Assembly: GCA_947587115.1 (NCBI GenBank)
Contig: CANPXY010000043.1
Coordinates: forward strand, 1 to 9,818
Source: an uncultured Bacilli bacterium
GTDB taxonomy: Bacteria > Bacillota_I > Bacilli_A > RF39 > UBA660
DNA: 9,818 nt
Direction of reading: 5' to 3'
Of this stretch, positions 1 through 5,875 are shown piece after piece (the stretch's first letter is position 1; each line of letters opens with the position of its first letter). Both the position numbers and the translations under genes were made by a program. The notes beneath the pieces are model-generated. The model worked only from the letters and a program-made list of their open reading frames with translations, made no database searches and had not been told where the DNA came from.

Positions 1-23
1 AAAAACTAACATTTCTGTTAGCA
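1..23 (-). terminator. Probable terminator downstream of tRNA-Gly
   Basis: Read on the minus strand, a 5-bp stem CTAAC/GTTAG (17-21 with 6-10, 6-nt loop) is followed by five T at the window edge. It lies about 45 nt past the 3' end of tRNA-Gly, with no gene between. The stem is short and the U-tract is cut off by the window start, so the call is moderate. Confidence 0.5.
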
Positions 24-67
24 TTTATTACTCTCGAAATCTCAAAAGTTCGAGTTTCCTATCATAT

Positions 68-142
68 TGGAGCAGATGAGGAGAATCGAACTCCCGTCTC
101 AACCTTGGCAAGGTTGCATTCGAGCCACTAAACTACATCTGC
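68..142 (-). tRNA. tRNA-Gly (anticodon GCC)
   Basis: The minus strand folds into a complete cloverleaf. The acceptor stem is GCAGATG/CATCTGC (136-142 with 72-78). The anticodon arm is CAACC-TTGCCAA-GGTTG with GCC at positions 34-36. The T arm has the loop TTCGATT, and the variable loop has 4 nt. The discriminator base is T, as expected for bacterial tRNA-Gly, and the CCA end is encoded at 68-70. It decodes GGC and GGU. It is a single gene with a good -10 box about 20 bp upstream and a probable terminator near the window edge. Confidence 0.97.
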
Positions 143-160
143 ATCTGTTTCACAATATTG

Positions 161-166
161 ATTATA
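161..166 (-). promoter_or_regulatory. -10 box of the tRNA-Gly promoter
   Basis: A perfect TATAAT on the minus strand lies 18 bases before the tRNA 5' end, which suits a start of transcription near 154. No convincing -35 hexamer is seen at 16-18 bp. The surrounding sequence is very AT-rich, so the -10 could be partly chance. Confidence 0.5.
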
Positions 167-238
167 ATATATTTTTAAAAATAATGCTACAAAAAATTAA
201 AAAATATTATTACTATTTTAATTTATGCCAAAAGAAAC

Positions 239-262
239 AAAAAAACCTCATAAAATGAAGTT
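239..262 (-). terminator. Intrinsic terminator of the ferritin-like protein gene
   Basis: On the minus strand, an 8-bp stem AACTTCAT/ATGAGGTT with one T-G pair and a 3-nt loop begins directly after the stop codon of the helical protein gene. It is followed by seven T (245-239). Confidence 0.85.
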
Positions 263-691
263 TTATAAATACTTTTTCAATACCTCTACACTAACTTCTT
301 GCATAGATACATATTTATCGATAATATCATGAACCTCCTGATCGAGATCTTTGTTATTCAAAAGTTTTCTTCCCTCGATAATTCCCATATTAACCCCTTG
401 CAATAGAAGTTCTGCAATTTTAGAATTACTATGATCTGTAAGAGTTTTCATCTCTACTCCATACCAAGTCATTGCTTTAGTCATCGCACCAGTATCGTGC
501 GGTTTTCCTTCATTGTATTTTGGATAAACCTCTTCTACCCGCTTGGCAATATCTTGATAATCTTGATATTGTTTATTTAAAACATCTTTAAGTTTAGTAT
601 CTTCTACTTTATCCATAATAAAATGGATCGCATCCTTGCCCATACAAGCGCATTTGTGAACTTCATCTAATGCATTAATATCTTCTTTCAT
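263..691 (-). CDS. Small all-helical, ferritin-like protein of unknown function
   Basis: The product is a 142-residue cytoplasmic protein that appears almost entirely helical, with about four long amphipathic helices (roughly residues 5-28, 33-57, 70-112 and 116-141). The pattern resembles ferritin-like or DUF2383-like four-helix bundles common in Firmicutes. I recognise the style of the family but no named member. There is no signal peptide or membrane segment. Two cysteines form a C-x-C at residues 14-16 of helix 1, and no classical ferritin ExxH di-iron motif is visible. The start chosen is the ATG at 691, because a perfect AGGAGG (699-704) sits 7 nt before it. The in-frame ATG 18 bases further upstream lies on the far side of that site and has none of its own. 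The gene is transcribed alone, with a terminator right after its stop. A role in redox or metal handling is only a guess. Confidence 0.8.
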   Translation of the reverse strand: MKEDINALDEVHKCACMGKDAIHFIMDKVEDTKLKDVLNKQYQDYQDIAKRVEEVYPKYNEGKPHDTGAMTKAMTWYGVEMKTLTDHSNSKIAELLLQGVNMGIIEGRKLLNNKDLDQEVHDIIDKYVSMQEVSVEVLKKYL

Positions 692-732
692 TTTCTTTCC
701 TCCTATCATTAATATGAAAAAAATCTGGAAAT

Positions 733-738
733 TTTATA
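733..738 (-). promoter_or_regulatory. Possible -10 box for the ferritin-like protein gene
   Basis: TATAAA on the minus strand lies just after the tRNA-Cys terminator and about 40 nt before the start codon, the only position between the two genes with a plausible -10. The matching -35 position (TATCGT) is poor. Confidence 0.3.
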
Positions 739-739
739 C

Positions 740-765
740 AAAAAAACTTATCATTACGATAAGTT
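740..765 (-). terminator. Intrinsic terminator of tRNA-Cys
   Basis: On the minus strand, a perfect 8-bp stem AACTTATC/GATAAGTT with a 5-nt loop is followed by a run of T (746-740). It begins about 9 nt after the CCA end of tRNA-Cys. Confidence 0.88.
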
Positions 766-774
766 ACTTTCTTT

Positions 775-848
775 TGGAGGGGCCTACCAGATTTGAACTG
801 GTGATCAGGGAGTTGCAGTCCCACGCCTTACCACTTGGCTAAAGCCCC
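775..848 (-). tRNA. tRNA-Cys (anticodon GCA)
   Basis: The minus strand gives a full cloverleaf. The acceptor stem is GGGGCTT/AGGCCCC with one G-U pair, and the D arm reads GCC...GGC. The anticodon loop is CTGCAAC with anticodon GCA. The variable loop has 4 nt and the T arm is ACCAG-TTCAAAT-CTGGT. The discriminator is T, as is usual for tRNA-Cys, and CCA is encoded at 775-777. The outermost anticodon-stem pair (27-43) is a T-T mismatch, a minor oddity. It has its own sigma-A promoter and terminator. Confidence 0.97.
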
Positions 849-861
849 GTCATATAGGTGT

Positions 862-890
862 ATTATATCAAAAAAAAAATCGATATTCAA
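862..890 (-). promoter_or_regulatory. Sigma-A promoter of tRNA-Cys
   Basis: On the minus strand, TTGAAT (885-890) and a perfect TATAAT (862-867) are separated by exactly 17 nt, including a run of ten T. Transcription would start near 855, about 7 nt before the mature tRNA. Confidence 0.87.
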
Positions 891-903
891 CTATATTTTA
901 TGC

Positions 904-935
904 AAAAAGAAAGAAAATGCATCTTATTTTCTTTC
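904..935 (-). terminator. Intrinsic terminator of the LysM gene, overlapping its stop codon
   Basis: A perfect 10-bp stem GAAAGAAAAT/ATTTTCTTTC (926-935 with 909-918) has a 7-nt loop and is followed by five T on the minus strand. The 5' arm consists of the last three sense codons of the LysM gene plus the first base of its TAA stop; the rest of the stop codon is in the loop. It separates that gene from the tRNA-Cys promoter. Confidence 0.82.
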
Positions 936-1385
936 AATTTTTCGATATGCTACCACTTGATCCGGAAGTAGATAGATTCGATCGTTATAAATTAAAATAT
1001 CGCTGGGATTAAGATCGTTCAATGAAGCAATTTTTTGGATGCTGTCTCCGTACTCTGTCAAATAGAGATCGATTCCTTCCTTTGGGACCAATAAATTCTC
1101 TCCCGCATACAAATAGGCACTAGGCTCCATTCCATTTAAGATGGTCAACATCTCGGGAGTCGTATTGTACTTTTGAGCAAGAGAAAATAAAGTATCTCCC
1201 GGCTGGATCTGATAATTTTCGAAAGCAGATTCCATCATTTTAGGAATCTTTATCACCTGCCCTGGAGCAAGACCATAACTATTCTCTAATTGATTGATGC
1301 GTAGAATCTCCGCCACTGGAATTTGAAATCGCCTAGCAACCGATTCTAAAGTATCGTTTGGACCAACTTCATAACGTTCAAACAT
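924..1385 (-). CDS. Triple LysM-repeat protein without signal peptide
   Basis: The product has 153 residues built almost wholly of LysM modules, which bind N-acetylglucosamine-containing glycans such as peptidoglycan. Module 1 spans about residues 5-48, with the typical opening YEVGPNDTLESVARRF and closing GQVIKIP. Module 2 spans 58-101 (YQIQPGDTLFSLAQKY...NLLVP). A degenerate third copy spans about 107-141 (YGDSIQKIA...DRIYLLP). No hydrolase domain is fused, and there is no signal peptide or membrane segment. That is unusual for a wall-binding protein, although spore-coat LysM proteins such as SafA also lack a classical signal peptide. The start is secure: AGGAGG at 1391-1396 lies 5 nt before the ATG. 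The terminator of the upstream gene ends only about 26 bp before the start, so the gene depends on read-through or on a promoter packed into that gap. A spore or cell-envelope role is an inference. Confidence 0.85.
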   Translation of the reverse strand: MFERYEVGPNDTLESVARRFQIPVAEILRINQLENSYGLAPGQVIKIPKMMESAFENYQIQPGDTLFSLAQKYNTTPEMLTILNGMEPSAYLYAGENLLVPKEGIDLYLTEYGDSIQKIASLNDLNPSDILIYNDRIYLLPDQVVAYRKIERK

Positions 1386-1411
1386 AAACTCCTCCTCTAT
1401 TTATGATATGC

Positions 1412-1436
1412 AAAAAAAAGAAGTATATCACTTCTT
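1412..1436 (-). terminator. Intrinsic terminator overlapping the stop of the membrane-anchored protein gene
   Basis: On the minus strand, a 7-bp stem AAGAAGT/ACTTCTT (1430-1436 with 1418-1424, 5-nt loop) runs into eight T. The TGA stop codon of the upstream gene lies inside the stem and loop. Confidence 0.8.
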
Positions 1437-2672
1437 ATAAACACCGAAAATATTTTGGTGATTGTATTTAAACTCATTATTCTGTAAAATTCTTTTCAAA
1501 CCTGTATAATCATCAAATTGATAAATAGTATCGCCCGATAAGAAGTAAAGACCATCTTCTACTACTTGCCAATCGACGACTTGCGCATCCTGAAACAACA
1601 AAATTGCTTGATCCAAATGCCCTTCAAAAGTTTGATAGAAAGATCCATCAGACGTTTTAAAATAATATTGATTATATGACTTTTGAATTTCTACGTCTCC
1701 ATAACGATTACGAATTTCTTGAGGAACGACAACATTTTGAAAATAAAGATCTTGATTAACTAAATCATAGATACTTTTCGTTTCCCATTTTCCAGCATAA
1801 TACGTACCTAAAGAATCCACATTGCCTACTTCCCTCGTAGTCTTCTTCTGAAAATTAATCGCAAATTGCCGCAAATTACTTCGATCTGTAATAAAAAGTT
1901 CATCCCCAACGACGCCATTGATGTAACTATCAAACGAAATCGGCGTATCCATCGTCAATTCCTCTTTCGTTCTAGCAACGATATCGATCATATTCCACTG
2001 ACTGAATTCATGTTTTTGATTGTAATCTGGAAAGACAAAATATTTGCCAATCATGACACCGTGTGTGTTTTCGTACTGATCTTGCCCCAAGATACTAAAC
2101 GTCTGATTTTTATCATGACTGATGAGATCGACTCCCCGATAATTCCATACCGCAACATAGCGATCCTCTCCTAAACTACCAGGATAGATTGTCATTCCTG
2201 CATAAGAATCCGGTTGATCAAATTGATCCCAACTAGTATTTTGATATTCTAAATGTTGAAGCCGTTGTACAAAAGCATCTGCATAAATATCATTTTGTTG
2301 TTTTAAATAACTATAAGCAACAATTGCTCCATTATGGTCACACAAGATATCATTTTGTTTGGATGCTCCTTCTATTACCGGAAAAATACAAAATACATTT
2401 CCAGTTTTAAAAGACTCTATCTTTTGAATTACATGTTGTTTCTTATTCAAATTACTACTATTATGAAAAGCAAAGTGATGATCCTCTACATCTACTTCAA
2501 AATAATAATCATGACGATCGCTTTTTCTAAACTCTTCTACGATCGAAAAAGTCAAATCATCTTCCTTTAAAATATAAGAAACTTTATGTTCATTAATAAA
2601 CAACATCGTGATAAATTGATACACTAGAAAGATCATTGCCAACAACAAGACCATCTGTACTACACGCTTCAT
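1428..2672 (-). CDS. Membrane-anchored extracytoplasmic protein, unknown function
   Basis: The product has 414 residues with a single N-terminal hydrophobic segment at about residues 5-27, preceded by Lys and Arg. The rest is therefore expected outside the membrane as an anchored domain. The large remainder is rich in aromatic residues and short beta-like strands, with repeating patterns such as YVAVWNYRGVDLIS, KYFVFPDYN and DGLYFLSGDTIYQFDD. This is compatible with a beta-propeller-like fold, but I cannot name a family. Two cysteines, C95 and C111, lie close together near the start of the exported domain and could form a disulfide. The ATG at 2672 has an AAGGTGAT Shine-Dalgarno sequence about 4 nt upstream. 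The gene stands between two terminators and has its own probable extended -10 promoter, so it seems to be monocistronic. The nearby membrane thioredoxin is a possible but unproven partner. Confidence 0.75.
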   Translation of the reverse strand: MKRVVQMVLLLAMIFLVYQFITMLFINEHKVSYILKEDDLTFSIVEEFRKSDRHDYYFEVDVEDHHFAFHNSSNLNKKQHVIQKIESFKTGNVFCIFPVIEGASKQNDILCDHNGAIVAYSYLKQQNDIYADAFVQRLQHLEYQNTSWDQFDQPDSYAGMTIYPGSLGEDRYVAVWNYRGVDLISHDKNQTFSILGQDQYENTHGVMIGKYFVFPDYNQKHEFSQWNMIDIVARTKEELTMDTPISFDSYINGVVGDELFITDRSNLRQFAINFQKKTTREVGNVDSLGTYYAGKWETKSIYDLVNQDLYFQNVVVPQEIRNRYGDVEIQKSYNQYYFKTSDGSFYQTFEGHLDQAILLFQDAQVVDWQVVEDGLYFLSGDTIYQFDDYTGLKRILQNNEFKYNHQNIFGVYKK

Positions 2673-2690
2673 CTACATCACCTTATGATC

Positions 2691-2699
2691 AGTATAACA
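2691..2699 (-). promoter_or_regulatory. Extended -10 promoter for the membrane-anchored protein gene
   Basis: TGTTATACT on the minus strand fits the extended -10 form TGnTATAAT with one mismatch. It directly follows the U-tract of the upstream terminator. No good -35 is present, and the leader would be very short (about 12 nt), carrying AAGGTGAT. Confidence 0.4.
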
Positions 2700-2723
2700 A
2701 AAAAAGTGCTTTTTTAAAAGCAC
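2699..2723 (-). terminator. Intrinsic terminator of the thioredoxin/PH unit
   Basis: On the minus strand, GTGCTTTT pairs with AAAAGCAC (8 bp, drawn loop very short, so probably 7 bp with a 4-nt loop). Seven T follow (2705-2699). It starts 7 nt after the stop codon of the PH-domain gene. Confidence 0.87.
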
Positions 2724-2730
2724 CTTTCGT

Positions 2731-3177
2731 TTATTTCCCATTGCTCGCATATTTCTTTTTTTCTTCGAGTACAAAGTTGCTGAGCGCCGTCTCTATTTCA
2801 GGAAGCGCCTTTTTATCGATATTTGATAGACAGACAAATTCCTTGACAGTATCAATCCAAATCTTTCCCCAGAAAATTCCTGATTTAACTTTTAGATCGT
2901 TGAACATATCAGGAGTAATAGAATCAAAGAAATAACCGATAACGACTCGATCACGACCAATCATAATACGTTTATTGGTAATGGCAATAACAGCCGTACC
3001 TAACAGATTAAACGGATTATTGTTTTTTTGTGCAACAAAAGCATAAGTTACATACTCGTCGGGATTTAAATGAAGCTCAATAATGTGAGCATTCCTTTTT
3101 AAACGCCATGCTACACTCATTGGATATTTAAGCTTAAATTCTCGAACCATTTCATAGACAGATGATTGTTCTTTCAT
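2731..3177 (-). CDS. Bacterial PH-domain-like protein
   Basis: The product has 148 residues. The N-terminal third is helical and charged (to about residue 35). The middle and C-terminal parts resemble a bacterial pleckstrin-homology domain of the bPH_3 or short-PH type: strands around VTYAFVAQKNN, AVIAITNKRIMIGRDRV and IGYFFDSIT, then a closing amphipathic helix at about 124-142. The core 'aiTnkRiii' pattern is the recognisable hallmark. Such domains are soluble and often act as membrane-associated or assembly modules; no enzymatic residues are seen. The start chosen is the ATG at 3177, because GAGGTG (3184-3189) lies 6 nt before it. A GTG start three codons upstream would fall inside that ribosome binding site. 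Only 19 nt separate it from the stop of the thioredoxin-like gene, and a strong terminator follows, so the two form one transcription unit. Confidence 0.78.
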   Translation of the reverse strand: MKEQSSVYEMVREFKLKYPMSVAWRLKRNAHIIELHLNPDEYVTYAFVAQKNNNPFNLLGTAVIAITNKRIMIGRDRVVIGYFFDSITPDMFNDLKVKSGIFWGKIWIDTVKEFVCLSNIDKKALPEIETALSNFVLEEKKKYASNGK

Positions 3178-3196
3178 TTTTTTCACCTCACCAAAA

Positions 3197-3721
3197 TTAT
3201 ATTAGACCATGTGTTGTAAAGAATTCGATCAATTCGCTCTTCGTATGGTAACCTCTAGCGGAATCAATCACTTGATCATTTTGTACCAATAAGATCATTG
3301 GGGTACCCCACCGAGATGAGAAAACATCATCGGAATTCTCTAACTTTTCAAAGCCTTCTTCATCTAAAGCATCCGTATTCAAATAATTAAATTGTAATTG
3401 ATACAAATACGTTAAATTCTTAACAATTGGCTCTTCTTTTTGACAGAATCCACAAGTAGGTCTTGCCACATAGATAATTGATACTTCACTACCCTTTTTT
3501 AAAGCTAGATATTGATCAATATCAATCATCGTCAACTCCGACTGTTCTGCTTCTGGAATTACCTCTTCTTCAATTTCGGAAGTATCGCTATAAGCTTGAT
3601 TCGAATAATCATTGACACTATTTACACCTAGCACTGATGCCACAAAACTTCCTCCGATGACGATGACCAAAGCTAAAACAACGATGATGATCGTCTTGAT
3701 ATTTTCTTTTTTCATATACAA
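3197..3721 (-). CDS. Membrane-anchored thioredoxin-like protein (CGFC)
   Basis: The product is about 174 residues. An N-terminal membrane anchor spans residues ~10-31, followed by an acidic linker (~35-65) and a thioredoxin fold (~66-174). The active site is PTCGFCQKEEP with cysteines 90 and 93, and the cis-proline loop is WGTPMILL with P141. Thioredoxin-fold proteins of this kind carry out thiol-disulfide exchange, here on the outer face of the membrane. CGFC is not the classical CGPC, and the true direction (reductase or oxidase) cannot be read from sequence. Two starts are possible. TTG at 3721 has AGAGGTG about 4 nt upstream, and ATG two codons later has a 10-nt spacing. I keep the TTG, with no effect on the mature domain. 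A perfect extended -10 lies upstream, and the PH-domain gene follows in the same operon. Confidence 0.85.
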   Translation of the reverse strand: MYMKKENIKTIIIVVLALVIVIGGSFVASVLGVNSVNDYSNQAYSDTSEIEEEVIPEAEQSELTMIDIDQYLALKKGSEVSIIYVARPTCGFCQKEEPIVKNLTYLYQLQFNYLNTDALDEEGFEKLENSDDVFSSRWGTPMILLVQNDQVIDSARGYHTKSELIEFFTTHGLI

Positions 3722-3752
3722 TCCACACCTCTTCCCTTGATTTCACATTTTT

Positions 3753-3761
3753 ATTATAACA
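3753..3761 (-). promoter_or_regulatory. Extended -10 promoter of the thioredoxin/PH operon
   Basis: TGTTATAAT on the minus strand is an exact match to the extended -10 element TGnTATAAT. It lies 31 nt before the start codon, with AGAGGTG in between. The -35 position at 17 bp (TAGGCG) is poor, which an extended -10 can compensate. Confidence 0.62.
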
Positions 3762-3788
3762 TATATTACAAAAAACGCCTACTTTTTC

Positions 3789-3808
3789 CTTCGAAAATCT
3801 TGTCGAAG
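3789..3808. repeat. Inverted repeat between divergent operons
   Basis: CTTCGA (3789-3794) and TCGAAG (3803-3808) form a perfect 6-bp inverted repeat around an 8-nt spacer. It lies between the thioredoxin promoter and the start of the dehydratase-type operon. It has no U-tract on the minus strand and only an A-rich run on the plus strand, so it is not a terminator. It could be an operator or an mRNA hairpin. No regulator family is recognised. Confidence 0.4.
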
Positions 3809-3867
3809 CAAAAAAGAAATGTTTTCAAAAATTGCACATACGCTTTACTGTATCCAGGAAAGAAAGG

Positions 3868-4821
3868 ATGATCGCATTGAATTTACCAACCATAGGGCTT
3901 CCACGAGCACTCTTATATTATCGTTACCAGGATTTATGGAAGACGTTCTTTGAAGAATTAGGTTGTCGCACAGTCGTCAGCGATAAAAGCAATCAAGAGT
4001 TATTGGAGATGGGCATGAATTACAGCATCGATGAAGCTTGTCTATCTTTAAAACTTTATCTTGGACACGTCGCAAGTTTAAAAGACCAATGCGACTATGT
4101 GCTCATACCTCGCCTACTCTGTCTTAAAAAGCATGAAAAGTTGTGCACAAACTTCAATGCACTCTATGACCTTGTCCACAACATTTTCCCGCATCTATCG
4201 ATCTTGCATTACAACATTGATATTTCAAAAAAAGAGACAGAATGTTTCGCTTTTCTCAAGATGGGAAGAGAATTAGGCTTTTCTTATTTAGATAGCATCC
4301 GTGCTTACCAAAAAGCCAAACAAGTCGAAACAGAGCACAATCAAAGATTATTAGAAGAACAACAGATGCTATTAGAAGATCCAAAACCCAAGATTCTTTT
4401 AGTCGCACATGCATACAACTTATATGATCCGATGATCGGCCAAAAAATTACCTCATTTTTAAAAGAGAATCAAATCAATGTCATCTATGCGGACCGATAT
4501 GATCATGAGAACATCGATGAAGAATGTGCCCTAATTTCCAAAAGTAACTATTGGACATTCAATAAAGAACTTCTAGCTTCCATCTCGCATTATAAAAAAC
4601 AAGTGGATGGCATTATTTTGCTTTCAACTTTTCCCTGCGGACCTGATTCCCTGTCCAATGAAATGTGTCTAAGAAAAGTCAAAGGATTACCGATCCTATC
4701 CCTCATCATCGATGAGAGCAATGCCGAAGCAGGAATCATCACGCGACTTGAAAGTTTTATCGATGTTATAGAAGAAAAAAGAAAAAGGAGTGCTGTTCAT
4801 GAAACAAGAGAGAGTTGTTAG
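3868..4821 (+). CDS. DUF2229-type subunit of a 2-hydroxyacyl-CoA dehydratase-like system
   Basis: The product has 317 residues and belongs to the acyl-CoA dehydratase activase-related group (DUF2229/HgdB-like). The opening TIGLPRALLYY (8-18) is followed by IDEACLSLKLYLGHV with C58, the pair C85/C93 (LIPRLLCLKKHEKLC), a second lobe from about 173, STFPCGPDSL with C257, and a closing IDESNAEAG...TRLESF (281-297). C58, C85 or C93, and C257 are plausible Fe-S ligands. Soluble and cytoplasmic. It probably pairs with the next gene product as an electron-accepting subunit, and its substrate is unknown. The ATG at 3868 has AGGA 8 nt upstream. A TTG at 3877 with AAAGG 9 nt upstream is a possible alternative, giving a start closer to the family norm. 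A TTG at 3832 lacks any ribosome site. It is the first gene of a three-gene operon and overlaps the next by 23 nt. Confidence 0.85.
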   Translation: MIALNLPTIGLPRALLYYRYQDLWKTFFEELGCRTVVSDKSNQELLEMGMNYSIDEACLSLKLYLGHVASLKDQCDYVLIPRLLCLKKHEKLCTNFNALYDLVHNIFPHLSILHYNIDISKKETECFAFLKMGRELGFSYLDSIRAYQKAKQVETEHNQRLLEEQQMLLEDPKPKILLVAHAYNLYDPMIGQKITSFLKENQINVIYADRYDHENIDEECALISKSNYWTFNKELLASISHYKKQVDGIILLSTFPCGPDSLSNEMCLRKVKGLPILSLIIDESNAEAGIITRLESFIDVIEEKRKRSAVHETRESC

Positions 4822-5875
4822 TTTTCCTCATTTAGGAAATTATTATATTCCAATTAAATATCTACTCAATCATCTAACGACACTCAAAGTGATGAGTGCC
4901 CCACCAATTACCAAAAAGACCATCGAATTAGGTTCCAAATATAGTCCCGACTTTGTCTGCATTCCCTTTAAATATAATCTTGGCAACTTTATCGAATCCT
5001 TAGAGAATGGCGCATCCGTTCTCATACAAGCAGGAGGAGGATGTCGCTATGGCTATTACTCAGAAGTTCAAGAACAAATTTTAAAAGATTTAGGGTACCA
5101 TTTTGAATTTTATACTTTGACCGGAAAAGATCATTTCACTTTCCGCCATCTCTATCAAGTATTTAAAAAACTAAATCCCAAACTACATCTACCTAAGTTC
5201 TTACATTACTTCTCTATGACCTTATGGATGATCAACTATATGGATCGAATGGATCACTTTATTCGAAGTAATATCGGCTTTGAAATCAAAAAACACAGTT
5301 TTGAACAGTTACAAAAAAAGATGCTGCGGGACTTTACCAAATGTACCAATTGGTTGACACTCACCTACACCTATTTCAAATATAAAAAACAATTTCACCA
5401 ACTTCCAATCCATAAACCTCCCAACTGTCTTAAAGTTGGAGTCATTGGAGAACTATATACTTCAATGGAGCCGTTTGCCAGCTATTTTATAGAAAAACAA
5501 CTCGCCAATATGAACATTGAAGTAAAGCGTTTTACCAATGTTACCTATCTTCTGATCACCAAAAAAATCATGACCAAACGACTTCTACGGCAAGTTAAAA
5601 ATTACTGCAAATACACGATTGGGGCGGATGGCATGGACAATGTAGCGCGCGCTAAATGGCTTTTTGAAAATGGTTATGACGGCATTATCCACATCAAACC
5701 CTTCGGATGTACGCCAGAAATTGGAGCGATTCCGATCTTACAGAAAGTAAGTCAAGATTATCGTCGCCCGATTCTTTACTTTTCTTTTGACAATCAAACT
5801 TCTCAAGAAGGAATCAAAACACGATTAGAAGCGTTTTACGACATGTTAAAAATGCGAAAGGAGAATCAAAAATGA
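4799..5875 (+). CDS. HgdB-like 2-hydroxyacyl-CoA dehydratase-family subunit
   Basis: The product has 358 residues and is related to the 2-hydroxyglutaryl-CoA dehydratase D-component family (HgdB). Landmarks are FVCIPFKYNLGNF with C54, the glycine-rich QAGGGCRYGYY with C82, a long basic, aromatic middle segment (110-205), a second lobe starting KVGVIGELYTSMEPF (212-226), HIKPFGCTPEIGA with C304, and TRLEAF (341-346). C54, C82 and C304 are the likely cluster ligands, as enzymes of this family use three cysteines per subunit. The start is the ATG at 4799 with AAGGAG 8 nt before it. A GTG at 4790 would overlap that site. The start lies inside the preceding gene, and the stop overlaps the next start as ATGA, so the three genes should be translationally coupled. 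It is too divergent from true dehydratases to assign a substrate. Confidence 0.87.
   Translation: MKQERVVSFPHLGNYYIPIKYLLNHLTTLKVMSAPPITKKTIELGSKYSPDFVCIPFKYNLGNFIESLENGASVLIQAGGGCRYGYYSEVQEQILKDLGYHFEFYTLTGKDHFTFRHLYQVFKKLNPKLHLPKFLHYFSMTLWMINYMDRMDHFIRSNIGFEIKKHSFEQLQKKMLRDFTKCTNWLTLTYTYFKYKKQFHQLPIHKPPNCLKVGVIGELYTSMEPFASYFIEKQLANMNIEVKRFTNVTYLLITKKIMTKRLLRQVKNYCKYTIGADGMDNVARAKWLFENGYDGIIHIKPFGCTPEIGAIPILQKVSQDYRRPILYFSFDNQTSQEGIKTRLEAFYDMLKMRKENQK

Noticed and set aside
67..258. 63-codon plus-strand open frame at the left edge
   Set aside because: It runs antisense through tRNA-Gly and then through A/T-rich low-complexity sequence, with no convincing ribosome site or protein family.
1866..2935. 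Plus-strand open frames at 1866-2174, 2334-2570 and 2636-2935
   Set aside because: All are antisense to clear minus-strand genes with good ribosome sites, and their translations are low-complexity or hydrophobic with no family resemblance.
3832..3867. A longer start for the first reductase gene at TTG 3832
   Set aside because: There is no Shine-Dalgarno sequence before it, the added residues do not resemble the family, and the ATG at 3868 has AGGA 8 nt upstream.
4785..4821. The overlap of the first two reductase genes as a frameshift splitting one gene
   Set aside because: Each product is complete, with its own N-terminal and C-terminal family motifs (both end in TRLE[SA]F), and the second gene has its own well-placed AAGGAG.
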